Source: Janthinobacterium rivuli
GTDB lineage: Bacteria > Pseudomonadota > Gammaproteobacteria > Burkholderiales > Burkholderiaceae_D
NCBI RefSeq assembly: GCF_029690045.1
Contig: NZ_CP121464.1
Span: 2,170,001 to 2,234,000, forward strand
Direction of reading: 5' to 3'
DNA length: 64,000 nt
The notes beneath the pieces were generated by a model. That model did not search any database, had not been told where the DNA came from, and was given only the letters and a program-made list of their open reading frames with translations. The position numbers and the translations under genes are program-made. Positions 51,474-59,644 of this stretch are shown piece by piece; position 1 is the first letter of the stretch; the number at the start of each line of letters is the position of its first letter.

Positions 51474-53785
51474 CTTGGTATTTCGTCGCTGGCTTTATGG
51501 ACGACCGGCGTGACGACTGAATCAGTACGCCTGCCGTTGACTATTTCACATACAACGGTGGAAGGCAGGCCCTCATGTAGGGCGGGAATACAAGCGGGAA
51601 GTTCTCCCGAACTGTAATAGCGCGCATTACCTACGATGATCGCTTTACGCGCCGCAGGCTCGGCAGACAAGTAGACTGCGAAATTTTTTGCAAAGGTATC
51701 CCATTTCAATATGGATGGACGTGGTATTTTGTCATCTGTTTTCAGCCGCCAATCCGCCACCGCACACAAATACCGATAAAAACTCGGATCGCTGCTCGCC
51801 TTGCCCCCGCCGATGGCCACGTCATACGCCGTCACGTTGCGATGGTTTTCCGCGTTGCCGATGATGGCCCCGTGGAAGGATTTTGGGCTGACCTCGTTTT
51901 GCCAGCGCTTGCGTGCCTCGTTCGGGGTTTCTTCGCGATTCACAAGCAGATTGTCGCCACCACCCGGATGGCGCGAAACGCGGTCTATCCTGCATTGGTC
52001 GCCCGCTTCCTTGCCTAGGTTCAAGGCTTTTTCCACTTGATCGCGCTCGCCCGCGCCGAACATGCCGACGCCGTACTCGGGAATGCGATGCTTGAGCGGC
52101 CGCGGATCGGCAATGATTTCCTGCTTGCGCATGCGCAAACCTTTCTTGCTGGTCACCGCGATGGCTGCATCGATTGGGTCGACTTCCTCGCACGGTCCTT
52201 GCTGGTCGCGCGGCAGCCTTGCCTGGTCGGAATCCTTCGGGAATTGCCCAGGGCGGATCTCGCCGCCGTCGAGCACGGCTTTCCCGGGTACGCGCAAGGC
52301 TTCGCCATTGATCGTGCGCAAGCCTTCGCGCCGACCCGCTTCCGTGGAAAAGATATTCCATTTGCTGGGTTTGACGGGCGGCCATGGCGCCTCGTCGTGG
52401 TTGCCGCGGTGGCCCCGGTTGGCGCCGGCCACGTGGGCATGGTCGTCCTCGCCTTCCAGCCGCAGGGCGAAGTCGTGCGGCGGCAGGCCTACCAGCACCG
52501 GCCCATTGTTTTTGCCAGCCGCATCGGGGCGCTGTTTGTTGGTAAAGACACGCTGGTAAAATCCTTTACCCAGTTCCGCTAGCGGTTGCCGGCGCTGGAA
52601 ATCCTTTTGCCAGTAGGTGGGGCCATCACCCCAGATGCTTTTGTCCGTCTTGCCCTTGGTTTTGGACAGGCCATGGCCATCGATGTGGTCGGGTATGCCT
52701 TGCCAGCCGATGCCCTGCATATTATCCAGCGCTACAGTCATGTCTTCGGGGCAAAAGTACAGGTAGACCTTGCCCCGGTTGTCGCGGTCCGCTTCCGCGC
52801 GCCATGCCGCGCCCGCCATCCCATGGCAGACGGTGTGATCCTTGATTTGTGTAAAGGCGGGCGTGGCATGCCTTTTTGCCACCACGCCTTGTACGATCTG
52901 CGCCAGGGTTTGCAGGCGCGCATGCAGCGTCTGGCGGTTGTTGATGGCGTCGTACTGGCTTTCCATTACCGCATCCCGGCCGCCGCCAAAGATGCGGCTC
53001 GATTCCGCCGCGCCGAAGAACATGGTCGTGTCTTCCACCAGGCTGTAGGGCGGATGCGTGAGGATCAGCGTGTCGGCGGGTCGCTTGCCTTCGTCGAGCA
53101 GGAAGGCTTGCGCCAGCAGCGAGATCAAGCAGCCCTGGCTGTGCGCGACGATGGAAACCACGTCGTCGCTGTCGTAATCGCGGATCATGGCGATGAGCGC
53201 GGCCAGGCGCTTGGCCGCCAGCACCATGTACATGCGGCCCGGCGCCGTCGTCAAAGGGCGTACGGGGTCGCCGCCCACGTCGTACGGAGAGAATAATCCC
53301 TTGTTCCACATGTCGGGCAGGGTATTGGTGGCATTGCCGAACGGGCCGCCGTTCTTCGACATATCCTTGTCCAGGCGGTTGCCATAGCGGTCCGTGTTCT
53401 GGCCGTTGATCACTTTGCTGGCGTTGCTGCGTTCGCGAAAGCCCCAGTAAAACGGGATGACGGGACTGTACGTCGTGTCATCATGCTTGCGCTTGAAGTA
53501 GACCGCGTCCGGATCGGCGATTACTTCACGCTTGTCGGCCTCCTGCGGCAAGCGGTAGGTGGCCGGGGTGAACACGTGCCCGCCGCCATACATGCGCGCA
53601 TCGAGTCCCTGGCAGAGTCCTTTTTCCACGGCGCCAAAACTGGTGCCGACGTCGTTCACGCCATGGATGACGATGATGTTGCCTGGCAACTCAGGGCGGA
53701 TGCGCACGATGGCGTCGTTGAGGCGGCCGCAATGGAGCAGGGCGCTACTCTTGCCGCTGGTGTAGGGAAGTTTGGGATACGCCAT
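51470..53785 (-). CDS. tle3: Type VI effector phospholipase, Tle3 family
   Basis: Alpha/beta hydrolase of 771 residues. The oxyanion part is NIIVIHGVNDVG (near residue 36). The nucleophile elbow is VAHSQG with Ser216. The His/Asp partners lie in the C-terminal DUF3274-like part. No signal peptide, membrane helix, PAAR or MIX domain is visible, which fits a cargo effector that needs an adaptor. The neighbour overlapping by 4 bases is a Tla3-type adaptor. The gene should hydrolyse phospholipids in the periplasm of a rival cell. The first 500 residues look well conserved with the family; the last part is AT-richer (51500-51780). Confidence 0.85.
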   Translation of the reverse strand: MAYPKLPYTSGKSSALLHCGRLNDAIVRIRPELPGNIIVIHGVNDVGTSFGAVEKGLCQGLDARMYGGGHVFTPATYRLPQEADKREVIADPDAVYFKRKHDDTTYSPVIPFYWGFRERSNASKVINGQNTDRYGNRLDKDMSKNGGPFGNATNTLPDMWNKGLFSPYDVGGDPVRPLTTAPGRMYMVLAAKRLAALIAMIRDYDSDDVVSIVAHSQGCLISLLAQAFLLDEGKRPADTLILTHPPYSLVEDTTMFFGAAESSRIFGGGRDAVMESQYDAINNRQTLHARLQTLAQIVQGVVAKRHATPAFTQIKDHTVCHGMAGAAWRAEADRDNRGKVYLYFCPEDMTVALDNMQGIGWQGIPDHIDGHGLSKTKGKTDKSIWGDGPTYWQKDFQRRQPLAELGKGFYQRVFTNKQRPDAAGKNNGPVLVGLPPHDFALRLEGEDDHAHVAGANRGHRGNHDEAPWPPVKPSKWNIFSTEAGRREGLRTINGEALRVPGKAVLDGGEIRPGQFPKDSDQARLPRDQQGPCEEVDPIDAAIAVTSKKGLRMRKQEIIADPRPLKHRIPEYGVGMFGAGERDQVEKALNLGKEAGDQCRIDRVSRHPGGGDNLLVNREETPNEARKRWQNEVSPKSFHGAIIGNAENHRNVTAYDVAIGGGKASSDPSFYRYLCAVADWRLKTDDKIPRPSILKWDTFAKNFAVYLSAEPAARKAIIVGNARYYSSGELPACIPALHEGLPSTVVCEIVNGRRTDSVVTPVVHKASDEIPR

Positions 53786-53876
53786 CGCCGCTCCATGCTG
53801 ACCAGACAGGACAGTGTAGAGGGGCGGGACGGCGGCTTAATTGCGTTTACGCAAGCATTACGGAGAGAGAACCGCC

Positions 53877-54557
53877 TTATGGCGCGCTGAGGATCTTCGT
53901 CAGCGCAATCCGATACGCGGGCTGCACGTCGCCATCCTTGTCCAGCTTGTCCGTCATGATCACGCCGAAACCCTGCGCGTACCACACGTATTCGCCGCTT
54001 TTGCCTTTGCTTTTGCCGCCCACGTCATGCAGTTCGAACTTGCAGGCGTCGGGGAAGCGGCGGCCGCCCAGTTCCAGGCGTTCCCAGCCGAGGAAGGTGA
54101 TGGAGAAATTGCGCTCGTCCGTGCGCGTCGAGGTCGTGATCTTGTCTGACAGGCCCGCCAGCGGGTAGTGGGTGCTCGTTTGCGTGTCCGAGAATTGCAC
54201 GCGCACTTCCTGGCCGGGGCGCATGTTGGCGGGGATGGCGGACTGCGGCGTGTAAACGTTCTTGCTGCGCACGGTGCCGTCTTCATTGTAGTGGACGTTG
54301 CCCGTGAGGAATACCTGGCTATCGCGGATGTCCTGGTAGGACGTGGCCAGCAGCACGCCGCCGTTGAGGATCAGCTGCGTGCCCTTTTGTTTCTTGCCTT
54401 CGAACAGTTCCTCGACGTTGACTTGCGCGTCGCCATTGTTCTTGCTGAACTTGATACCCGTCGTCAGTTCCATGCACTCGCCCACCGTGGGCGCCGCCTG
54501 TACGCTCGCGGCCGTCAATACCCCTGCCGCCATCATTCCACACCATGCTGCTTTCAT
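53877..54557 (-). CDS. Exported protein upstream of tle3 (candidate Tli3-like immunity)
   Basis: Protein of 226 residues with a signal peptide (residues about 1-22, cleavage after SVQAA). The mature part is beta-rich: GECMELTTGIKFSKNNGD, a GxLLATSYQDI strand, FLGWERLELGGRRFPDACKF, and YVWYAQGFGVIMTDK. The Y-x-x-G-x-G-V-type strand near the end resembles DUF3108-like or lipoprotein-carrier folds. I do not recognise the family with certainty. It lies 91 bases before tle3 on the same strand, where Pseudomonas has the periplasmic immunity gene tli3. That role is inferred from position and signal peptide only. The start at 54557 has AGGAAG. Confidence 0.65.
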   Translation of the reverse strand: MKAAWCGMMAAGVLTAASVQAAPTVGECMELTTGIKFSKNNGDAQVNVEELFEGKKQKGTQLILNGGVLLATSYQDIRDSQVFLTGNVHYNEDGTVRSKNVYTPQSAIPANMRPGQEVRVQFSDTQTSTHYPLAGLSDKITTSTRTDERNFSITFLGWERLELGGRRFPDACKFELHDVGGKSKGKSGEYVWYAQGFGVIMTDKLDKDGDVQPAYRIALTKILSAP

Positions 54558-54626
54558 TGTCTTCCTGGCTATCTTGTAAAGGCGCGATGATAGCGTGCCT
54601 GAAAGCAACGTGGCGCAGCGCTGGAC

Positions 54627-54956
54627 TTATTTCGTGGGGGCGACGGGGATGCTGGGCACCGCTGGCGTCGACGCTGGCGGCTCGGTTGGCGCGCCGGAGT
54701 GGGCCTTGTTTTCCGGGTTGGCTGTCGGCTTCCCGCGCCGCGTGCGCTTGTCCGTGCGAGTTTTGCTGGTCTTGCCGTCGTGGATCAGCTTGCCTTTGTT
54801 GTCGAGCTTGTCGGAGGCATCCGATTGCTGGCCCGGATCCCTGGCATTGTTGGTGTGGTTGCCCGTCTGGTTCAGATTCGTCGTCGACTGGGCTTGCACC
54901 CAGGCGCCGCCAACGGTCATCAGGGTGGCGGCCAGCAAGAGAGCGGGAGTTTTCAT
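54627..54956 (-). CDS. Small secreted Thr/Pro/Lys-rich protein
   Basis: Protein of 109 residues with a signal peptide (cleavage after WVQAQ, about residue 23). The mature part is disordered and hydrophilic, with Asn/Thr at the start, a basic centre (KTSKTRTDKRTRRGK) and a Pro-rich end (PASTPAVPSIPVAP). The ribosome binding site is weak. The upstream region carries the same motif as the gene at 55612. No family known to me. Confidence 0.65.
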   Translation of the reverse strand: MKTPALLLAATLMTVGGAWVQAQSTTNLNQTGNHTNNARDPGQQSDASDKLDNKGKLIHDGKTSKTRTDKRTRRGKPTANPENKAHSGAPTEPPASTPAVPSIPVAPTK

Positions 54957-55008
54957 GGTGCGTGTCCTGTGTAGAAAGTTGGAAGTTGCTGTCGAGACTC
55001 GATTGTCA

Positions 55009-55044
55009 CATGCGTGCCGCCGTTTCCAAGTAGGAATATGCCGC
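55009..55044 (-). promoter_or_regulatory. Shared upstream motif, copy 1
   Basis: On the plus strand CATGCG-N12-CAAGTAGGA-N5-CCGC (55009-55044), beginning 53 bases upstream of the ATG of the 54627 gene. The same spacing recurs at 56089-56124. On the coding strand this reads GCGG-N5-TCCTACTTG-N12-CGCATG. Confidence 0.55.
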
Positions 55045-55071
55045 ATGCGTGTGTGAGCATATTGCCAGTGT

Positions 55072-55584
55072 TCACGCATGCTGGATCGCACGCAAGCGCA
55101 GGCGCCGCGCGCTCAGGCCGTCGCGCACGCACCACGCCAGCGAGATGGTGCCCATGGCGGCCAGCCACTGGCCGGGGCCGCCGGGCGGCAGGACTTGCAT
55201 GGCCGTCGGCAGGGCCAGCCAGCCGGGCAGCGCCTGCAGCAGCAAGGTGGCGATCACGCCCAGGTTAATGAATAGCAGGACGTGCAGGATGCGTTCGGGT
55301 ACGGGCAAGCGGCGCGTGTCGCCTTCGACCACGGTGTCGCGCAGCGAGACGAGTATTTCCGCCAGCAGCAAAGCCACAGGCCAGCAAGCGAGCCAGCCAT
55401 GCCAGCTGAACAGGCCCAGCGAGGGGAACAGCAGGCCGAAGATGGCTTCGCGGGCGCTGTGCAGGCGCTGCTCGGCGGCCGCACCCGGGCGCGACGGCAA
55501 CCGCACGAGCAACTCGTGGTTGAGGATGACGTCGGCCCCGCCCAGCAGGCCGTGCAGCAGCAGCGCGGCCTGCAGCGCCTTCAT
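55072..55584 (-). CDS. Hypothetical four-helix membrane protein
   Basis: Protein of 170 residues with about four membrane helices (residues about 1-20, 48-65, 72-92, 100-130 and a last one near 140-155). The first helix has LLLHGLLGGADVILNHEL, and a conserved-looking SAREAIFGLLFP segment follows. The pattern of His and Glu in helix 1 (HGLLGGADVILNHE) suggests a metal or heme site, but this is a guess. The gene ends 28 bases from the one before it. No family recognised. Confidence 0.7.
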   Translation of the reverse strand: MKALQAALLLHGLLGGADVILNHELLVRLPSRPGAAAEQRLHSAREAIFGLLFPSLGLFSWHGWLACWPVALLLAEILVSLRDTVVEGDTRRLPVPERILHVLLFINLGVIATLLLQALPGWLALPTAMQVLPPGGPGQWLAAMGTISLAWCVRDGLSARRLRLRAIQHA

Positions 55585-55611
55585 GGCTATCCCGTGCCGC
55601 GTTGCCGGCGT

Positions 55612-56046
55612 TTAGCGGCCAGGCTGGCGCGGCGGTACCACGCCCGTGTTGCCCGACGTGCCAGAGGTGCCGGTATTGCCGGAAGTTCCCGATGTCCCCG
55701 ATGTCCCCGACGTGCCTGTACCGCCCGTATTGCCGTTCATGTTTTGCGTGCCGCTGCGCGCGGCGTTGCCTGCGGACTGGCCAGCGCTGCCCGGGGCGCC
55801 GCCGCCCGAGTTGGTGCCGCTGGTGGGTTGTCCCGCGCTGGTCGATTGTCCCGTATCGTGGCTGCGCGATTTGCCGGATTTCTTGTGCTGTTTCTTGCCA
55901 TTCTTGCGCGTCGTCGTCGCGTCGTCTTGCGATGTGTTTTGCTGCGCGGACGTACCGGTGTTGCCAGTGCCCGTCGATTGGGCCTGTGCCAGGGCGCTTG
56001 CACTAGCGAACAGCAGGATGGCCAGCATCAATGCGGATGGTTTCAT
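55612..56046 (-). CDS. Small secreted low-complexity protein with GTS repeats
   Basis: Protein of 144 residues with a signal peptide (cleavage after ALAQA, about residue 22). The middle is basic (RKNGKKQHKKSGKSRSH) and the end is a simple Gly/Thr/Ser array with GTSGTSGTSG and GNTGTSG units, closing in PPRQPGR. The DNA carries a 9-base tandem repeat near 55690-55715, so copy number may vary between strains. AAGGAG supports the ATG. The upstream motif is shared with the gene at 54627. No known fold. Confidence 0.7.
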   Translation of the reverse strand: MKPSALMLAILLFASASALAQAQSTGTGNTGTSAQQNTSQDDATTTRKNGKKQHKKSGKSRSHDTGQSTSAGQPTSGTNSGGGAPGSAGQSAGNAARSGTQNMNGNTGGTGTSGTSGTSGTSGNTGTSGTSGNTGVVPPRQPGR

Positions 56047-56088
56047 GGGAACTCCTTCTCTTGGCAGGAAGTGGAGTCACGATTCTGG

Positions 56089-56124
56089 CATGCGCGGGCA
56101 GGCCGGCAAGTAGGAGCGCGCCGC
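56089..56124 (-). promoter_or_regulatory. Shared upstream motif, copy 2
   Basis: CATGCG-N12-CAAGTAGGA-N5-CCGC on the plus strand, beginning 43 bases upstream of the ATG of the 55612 gene. All three blocks and both spacers have the same lengths as copy 1. Confidence 0.55.
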
Positions 56125-56162
56125 CCGCGGCTGTGGGTGCATGGCTGGCCGCGGCGCAGGCC

Positions 56163-57509
56163 TCAGCGGAACTGCTCGGTGGAAATATCGAAGCGCTTGA
56201 GCTTGTCGTACAGGGTTTTCTTCGGGATATTCAGGCTGGCCGCCGCGTCGATGACGTTGCCGTTGTGGCGGCGCAAGGCTTCCTCGATGATGGAAATCTC
56301 GAAGGTGTCGACTTGCTCGGCCAGCGACGCTTCGCGGCAGCCGGCCGGGCTGAGGGTGTCGTCAAGCAAGCCCAGCACGAAGCGGTCGGCCACATTGTGC
56401 AGCTCGCGCACATTGCCGGCCCAGCGCTGCGCCATCAGCGAGGCGATCAGTTCGCCGCTGACGAGGGCGGCCGGCTGGCCATAGCGCAGCGCCGCCTGCA
56501 GCACGAAAAATTCGAACAGCAGGGGGATATCTTCGCGCCGGTTGCGCAGGGCAGGCAGGGTCAGGCTGGCCACGTTCAGGCGGTAATACAGGTCGGGCCG
56601 GAATTTGCCCTGTTCCGCCAGCACATTCAAGTCTTCCTTGGCGGCGGCGATGACGCGGAAATTGACGGAAATCAGTTTATTGGAACCGAGCCGCTCCACC
56701 TGCCGCTCCTGCAGCACGCGCAGCAGCTTGACTTGCAGGGCCAGCGGCATGCTTTCGATTTCGTCGAGAAACAGGGTGCCGCCGTTCGCGTACTCGATCT
56801 TGCCGATGCGCTGGCGCTGCGCGCCCGTAAATGCCCCTTCCTCGTGGCCGAACAGTTCCGACTCGAAGATCGATTCGGGCAGGGCGCCGCAGTTGATCGC
56901 CACGAAAGGGTGGTCGCGCCGTTCGCTGAAGTCGTGCAGGCAGCGGGCGATGAGTTCTTTTCCTGTCCCCGTTTCGCCCAGGATGATGATGTCGGCAGAC
57001 TTGGGCGCCAGGTTCAGCACCAGCTGGCGCACCTTGGCCATGGCCGCGCTGCGGCCCACGATGCGCGCTTCGATGCCGACCCGCTGCTCGAGCTGGCGGC
57101 GCAAGTTCATGTTTTCCAGCACCAGGTGGCGTTTATCGAGGGCGCGGCGGCACACTTCCACCAGCAAGTCGGCGGAAAATGGTTTTTCGATGAAATCGTA
57201 GGCGCCACGGCGCATGGCGCCCACGGCCATCGACACGTCGCCGTGGCCCGTGACGAGGATGACGGGCAGACTGGCATCCTGCGCCACGGCGATATCGAGC
57301 AGTTTCAAGCCATCCATGCCGGGCAGCTTGATATCGCTCAATAAAATGCCGGCAAATTCGGGCACCAGGTAGGGCAGCGCTTCTTCGGCCGTGGCCACGG
57401 CCGTCACTTGCAGGCCTGCCAGTTCCAGCGATTGCCGGGCGCCCTTGCGCACGACGGCATCGTCTTCCACCAGCAGCACTTGCATGCCTTCAAAATTATT
57501 CTCGTGCAT
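56163..57509 (-). CDS. dctD: Sigma-54 response regulator, DctD type
   Basis: Protein of 448 residues in three domains. The receiver (residues 9-125) has acidic pocket VEDD and phospho-acceptor Asp59 in LLSDIKLPG. The AAA+ sigma-54 activator domain (about 145-375) has GETGTGKE Walker A, GAFTGA and FLDEI Walker B. The C-terminal Fis-type helix-turn-helix is NVIDAAASLNIPKKTLYDKLKR. It should activate sigma-54 promoters for C4-dicarboxylate uptake, as DctD does. It starts three bases after the sensor gene. No dctA or dctPQM gene is in the window, so the target lies elsewhere. Confidence 0.9.
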   Translation of the reverse strand: MHENNFEGMQVLLVEDDAVVRKGARQSLELAGLQVTAVATAEEALPYLVPEFAGILLSDIKLPGMDGLKLLDIAVAQDASLPVILVTGHGDVSMAVGAMRRGAYDFIEKPFSADLLVEVCRRALDKRHLVLENMNLRRQLEQRVGIEARIVGRSAAMAKVRQLVLNLAPKSADIIILGETGTGKELIARCLHDFSERRDHPFVAINCGALPESIFESELFGHEEGAFTGAQRQRIGKIEYANGGTLFLDEIESMPLALQVKLLRVLQERQVERLGSNKLISVNFRVIAAAKEDLNVLAEQGKFRPDLYYRLNVASLTLPALRNRREDIPLLFEFFVLQAALRYGQPAALVSGELIASLMAQRWAGNVRELHNVADRFVLGLLDDTLSPAGCREASLAEQVDTFEISIIEEALRRHNGNVIDAAASLNIPKKTLYDKLKRFDISTEQFR

Positions 57510-57512
57510 TCC

Positions 57513-59402
57513 CTATTCCTTCGTCTCTATCTTATTCTCCCCCGGGGCGCAGCTCAGGGTGATGGTAAATTGTGCGCCGCCCCCTTCCTGCGCGCTGCGG
57601 TTGCGCACGGCCAAGGCGCTGCCGGCCGCGCGCAGTATGCCAGCGCTGATCGACAATCCCAAGCCCAGCCCGTGTTCCTTGGTGGTATAGAAGGGGTCGA
57701 AAATCTTGTCGAGCGAGGCCAGCGGGATGCCGGGGCCATTATCGGTGATATGCAGCACGGCGAGGTCGCCTTCGCGGCGCACCTGGAACCAGATTTGCAC
57801 GGGCTCGCTTTCCGGCACGGCATCCATGGCATTCGTGATCAGGTTGGTAAACACCTGTTCCAGGCCGATGGCGTTGCACAGCACGATGATGTCGTCCTCA
57901 AGCCAGCTTTCATGCAGGGTCAGGCGCTGCGAATGCTTGCGCGTGCGGATTTGCAGCATGGTTTGCGCAAATGCCTGGCGCACGCTGACGGGCTTGCGCG
58001 CATCGTCGCTGCGCCGCGCAAAGCCCTTCAATTGCGACGTCACATAGCCGAGCCGCTTGACGAGGTCGGAAATGGTCGACAGATTATCGAGCGCATCGTC
58101 GATGCGCCCGCGTGCCAGAAACACCTTGGCATTGTCGGAAAACGTTTGCAGGGCGGCCAGCGGCTGGTTCAGTTCGTGCGTCACGCCGGCCGCCATCTGG
58201 CCGATGGCGGCCAGCTTGCCGCTTTGCACCAGTTCCGCCTGGGCATAGCGCAGGGTCTGTTCGGCCCGCTCGCGCTCGGCCACCTCGGCTTGCAGGCGGC
58301 CATTCGCGTGCACCAGGTCGGCCGTGCGCTGTTCGACCTTGATTTCCAGCTGTTCATAGGCGCGCGCCAGGGTTTGCTGCGCATTGAGCTTGTCGGCGAT
58401 GCGGCGCCGGCGCTGGCGCGCATACATCAGGGCCAGCAGCAGCAAGGCCCAGCCCAGCGCGGCGGCGATGGCCGCGTTGCGCGCCGCCTCGTCGACCTGG
58501 TCGAGTTCGGCCAGCACGGTGATTTGCCATTGCAGCGGGCCCAGGGCGCGGTTCACGGCCAGATAGTCTGCGCTGCCGGACAGGGCGGGCGTATCGCCCG
58601 TCTGCGGACGTTCCAGGGTCATCACGCTGGCGCCATCGGCGAACTGGCGCCGCAGCCGGTGCGGCAAGATGGGCAGGTTTTCTTGCAGGAACTGGCGCTG
58701 TTCGCTGATGTTGTTCTTGGCATCCGCCGACAGCGGGGCCAGTGTCTTGAACTTGAAGGCGGGTGTGGTGGCCAGGATCAGCACGCCATTCGCGTCCTTG
58801 ACCCAGATCTGTTCGCCCGCGCCCGGTGTGCGCCACGATTGCTCGATCCAGTCCAGGTTGACCTTGGCGGCGACGATGCCGATGATGCGCCCGTTGCGCT
58901 GCACGGGTTGCGAAATGAAATAGCCGGCCTCGAAGGTCGAGGCGCCGATGCCGTAGAAGCGGCCGATGCCGCCCGCGAACGCATCCTTGAAATAGGGCCG
59001 GAAACCGTAGTTGACGCCGACATACGAGCTGCGGTCTTGCCAGTTGCTCGACGCCAGGGTCGTGCCCTTGTCATCGAGCACGTAGACGGCAAAGGCGCCC
59101 GCGCGGCGGTTCATGTCGACCAGGTAGGCGTTGATCTGCGTGACCTTGTCGGCGCTGGGCTGTTCCAGTAATTGCGCCACGGCATCGCTCTGGGCCACGG
59201 CCAGGGGCAGGAATTCGTACTTGTTGAGGGCGCCGCCGATGGATGCCGCATACAGTTCCGCGCGCGAATCGAGCGTGCGGTGCAATTCATCGAGCTGGCG
59301 CTGCTTGACCCAGGCATACGACGCCCACGTCAGCACGACCAGCGATCCCACGGCCAGCAGGGGGCCGAGCGCGGGTCTCAGGGTCCGTTTGCCGAATGCC
59401 AT
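57513..59402 (-). CDS. dctB: Sensor histidine kinase, DctB type
   Basis: Protein of 629 residues. One N-terminal membrane helix (residues about 12-32), a periplasmic double-Cache sensor (about 35-300: RPYFKDAFAGGIGRFYGIG, AGYFISQPV), a second helix (305-330) and a coiled coil to about residue 395. The H-box GVTHELNQP has the phospho-acceptor His409. The HATPase domain follows with N-box NLITNAMDA, GNGPGI-like NGPGIP, and LGLGLSIS. This is the DctB layout for sensing C4-dicarboxylates outside the cell. Confidence 0.9.
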   Translation of the reverse strand: MAFGKRTLRPALGPLLAVGSLVVLTWASYAWVKQRQLDELHRTLDSRAELYAASIGGALNKYEFLPLAVAQSDAVAQLLEQPSADKVTQINAYLVDMNRRAGAFAVYVLDDKGTTLASSNWQDRSSYVGVNYGFRPYFKDAFAGGIGRFYGIGASTFEAGYFISQPVQRNGRIIGIVAAKVNLDWIEQSWRTPGAGEQIWVKDANGVLILATTPAFKFKTLAPLSADAKNNISEQRQFLQENLPILPHRLRRQFADGASVMTLERPQTGDTPALSGSADYLAVNRALGPLQWQITVLAELDQVDEAARNAAIAAALGWALLLLALMYARQRRRRIADKLNAQQTLARAYEQLEIKVEQRTADLVHANGRLQAEVAERERAEQTLRYAQAELVQSGKLAAIGQMAAGVTHELNQPLAALQTFSDNAKVFLARGRIDDALDNLSTISDLVKRLGYVTSQLKGFARRSDDARKPVSVRQAFAQTMLQIRTRKHSQRLTLHESWLEDDIIVLCNAIGLEQVFTNLITNAMDAVPESEPVQIWFQVRREGDLAVLHITDNGPGIPLASLDKIFDPFYTTKEHGLGLGLSISAGILRAAGSALAVRNRSAQEGGGAQFTITLSCAPGENKIETKE

Positions 59403-59464
59403 GGTGCTCCGTGTGTCGGGTTAAGCGCGCGAGGGCCGCCAAGGCGGTATTGTAGTGTACGGTG

Positions 59465-59489
59465 GGATTCGCCTTGAATCGGCGAATCC
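59465..59489. promoter_or_regulatory. Perfect hairpin upstream of dctB
   Basis: GGATTCGCC / GGCGAATCC, nine-base arms with a seven-base loop, 63 bases before the dctB start. It may be an operator or a transcript structure; there is no T-tract. Confidence 0.4.
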
Positions 59490-59517
59490 TGATCTATATA
59501 TGACATGCAAATATTCG

Positions 59518-59635
59518 GCGTCTGACAAAACCGTAGCGAGCGGCGATGATTTGTGGCCGAGAAGCGCAACCGTACTCTAGTACGGTGAGCATCGCCGGCC
59601 GCAAAGCGCGCCGCGCAGTAGGTTTGGTCAGACGC
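59518..59635 (-). repeat. MITE-like intergenic repeat, copy 2
   Basis: 118 bases with 15-base terminal inverted repeats (GCGTCTGACAAAACC and, at the other end, GGTTTGGTCAGACGC; 14 of 15 pair). It also has an inner palindrome ACCGTACT/AGTACGGT near 59569-59586 and GGCGATG/CATCGCC arms. Inverted relative to copy 1 at 10329-10475 and shares its blocks. It ends nine bases from the ABC ATPase stop codon. Confidence 0.75.
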
Positions 59636-59644
59636 TACCAGCCA

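Noticed and set aside
55660..55740. CRISPR-like or microsatellite array
   Set aside because: The 9-base repeats encode the GTS/GNT tail of the secreted protein at 55612; there are no spacers.
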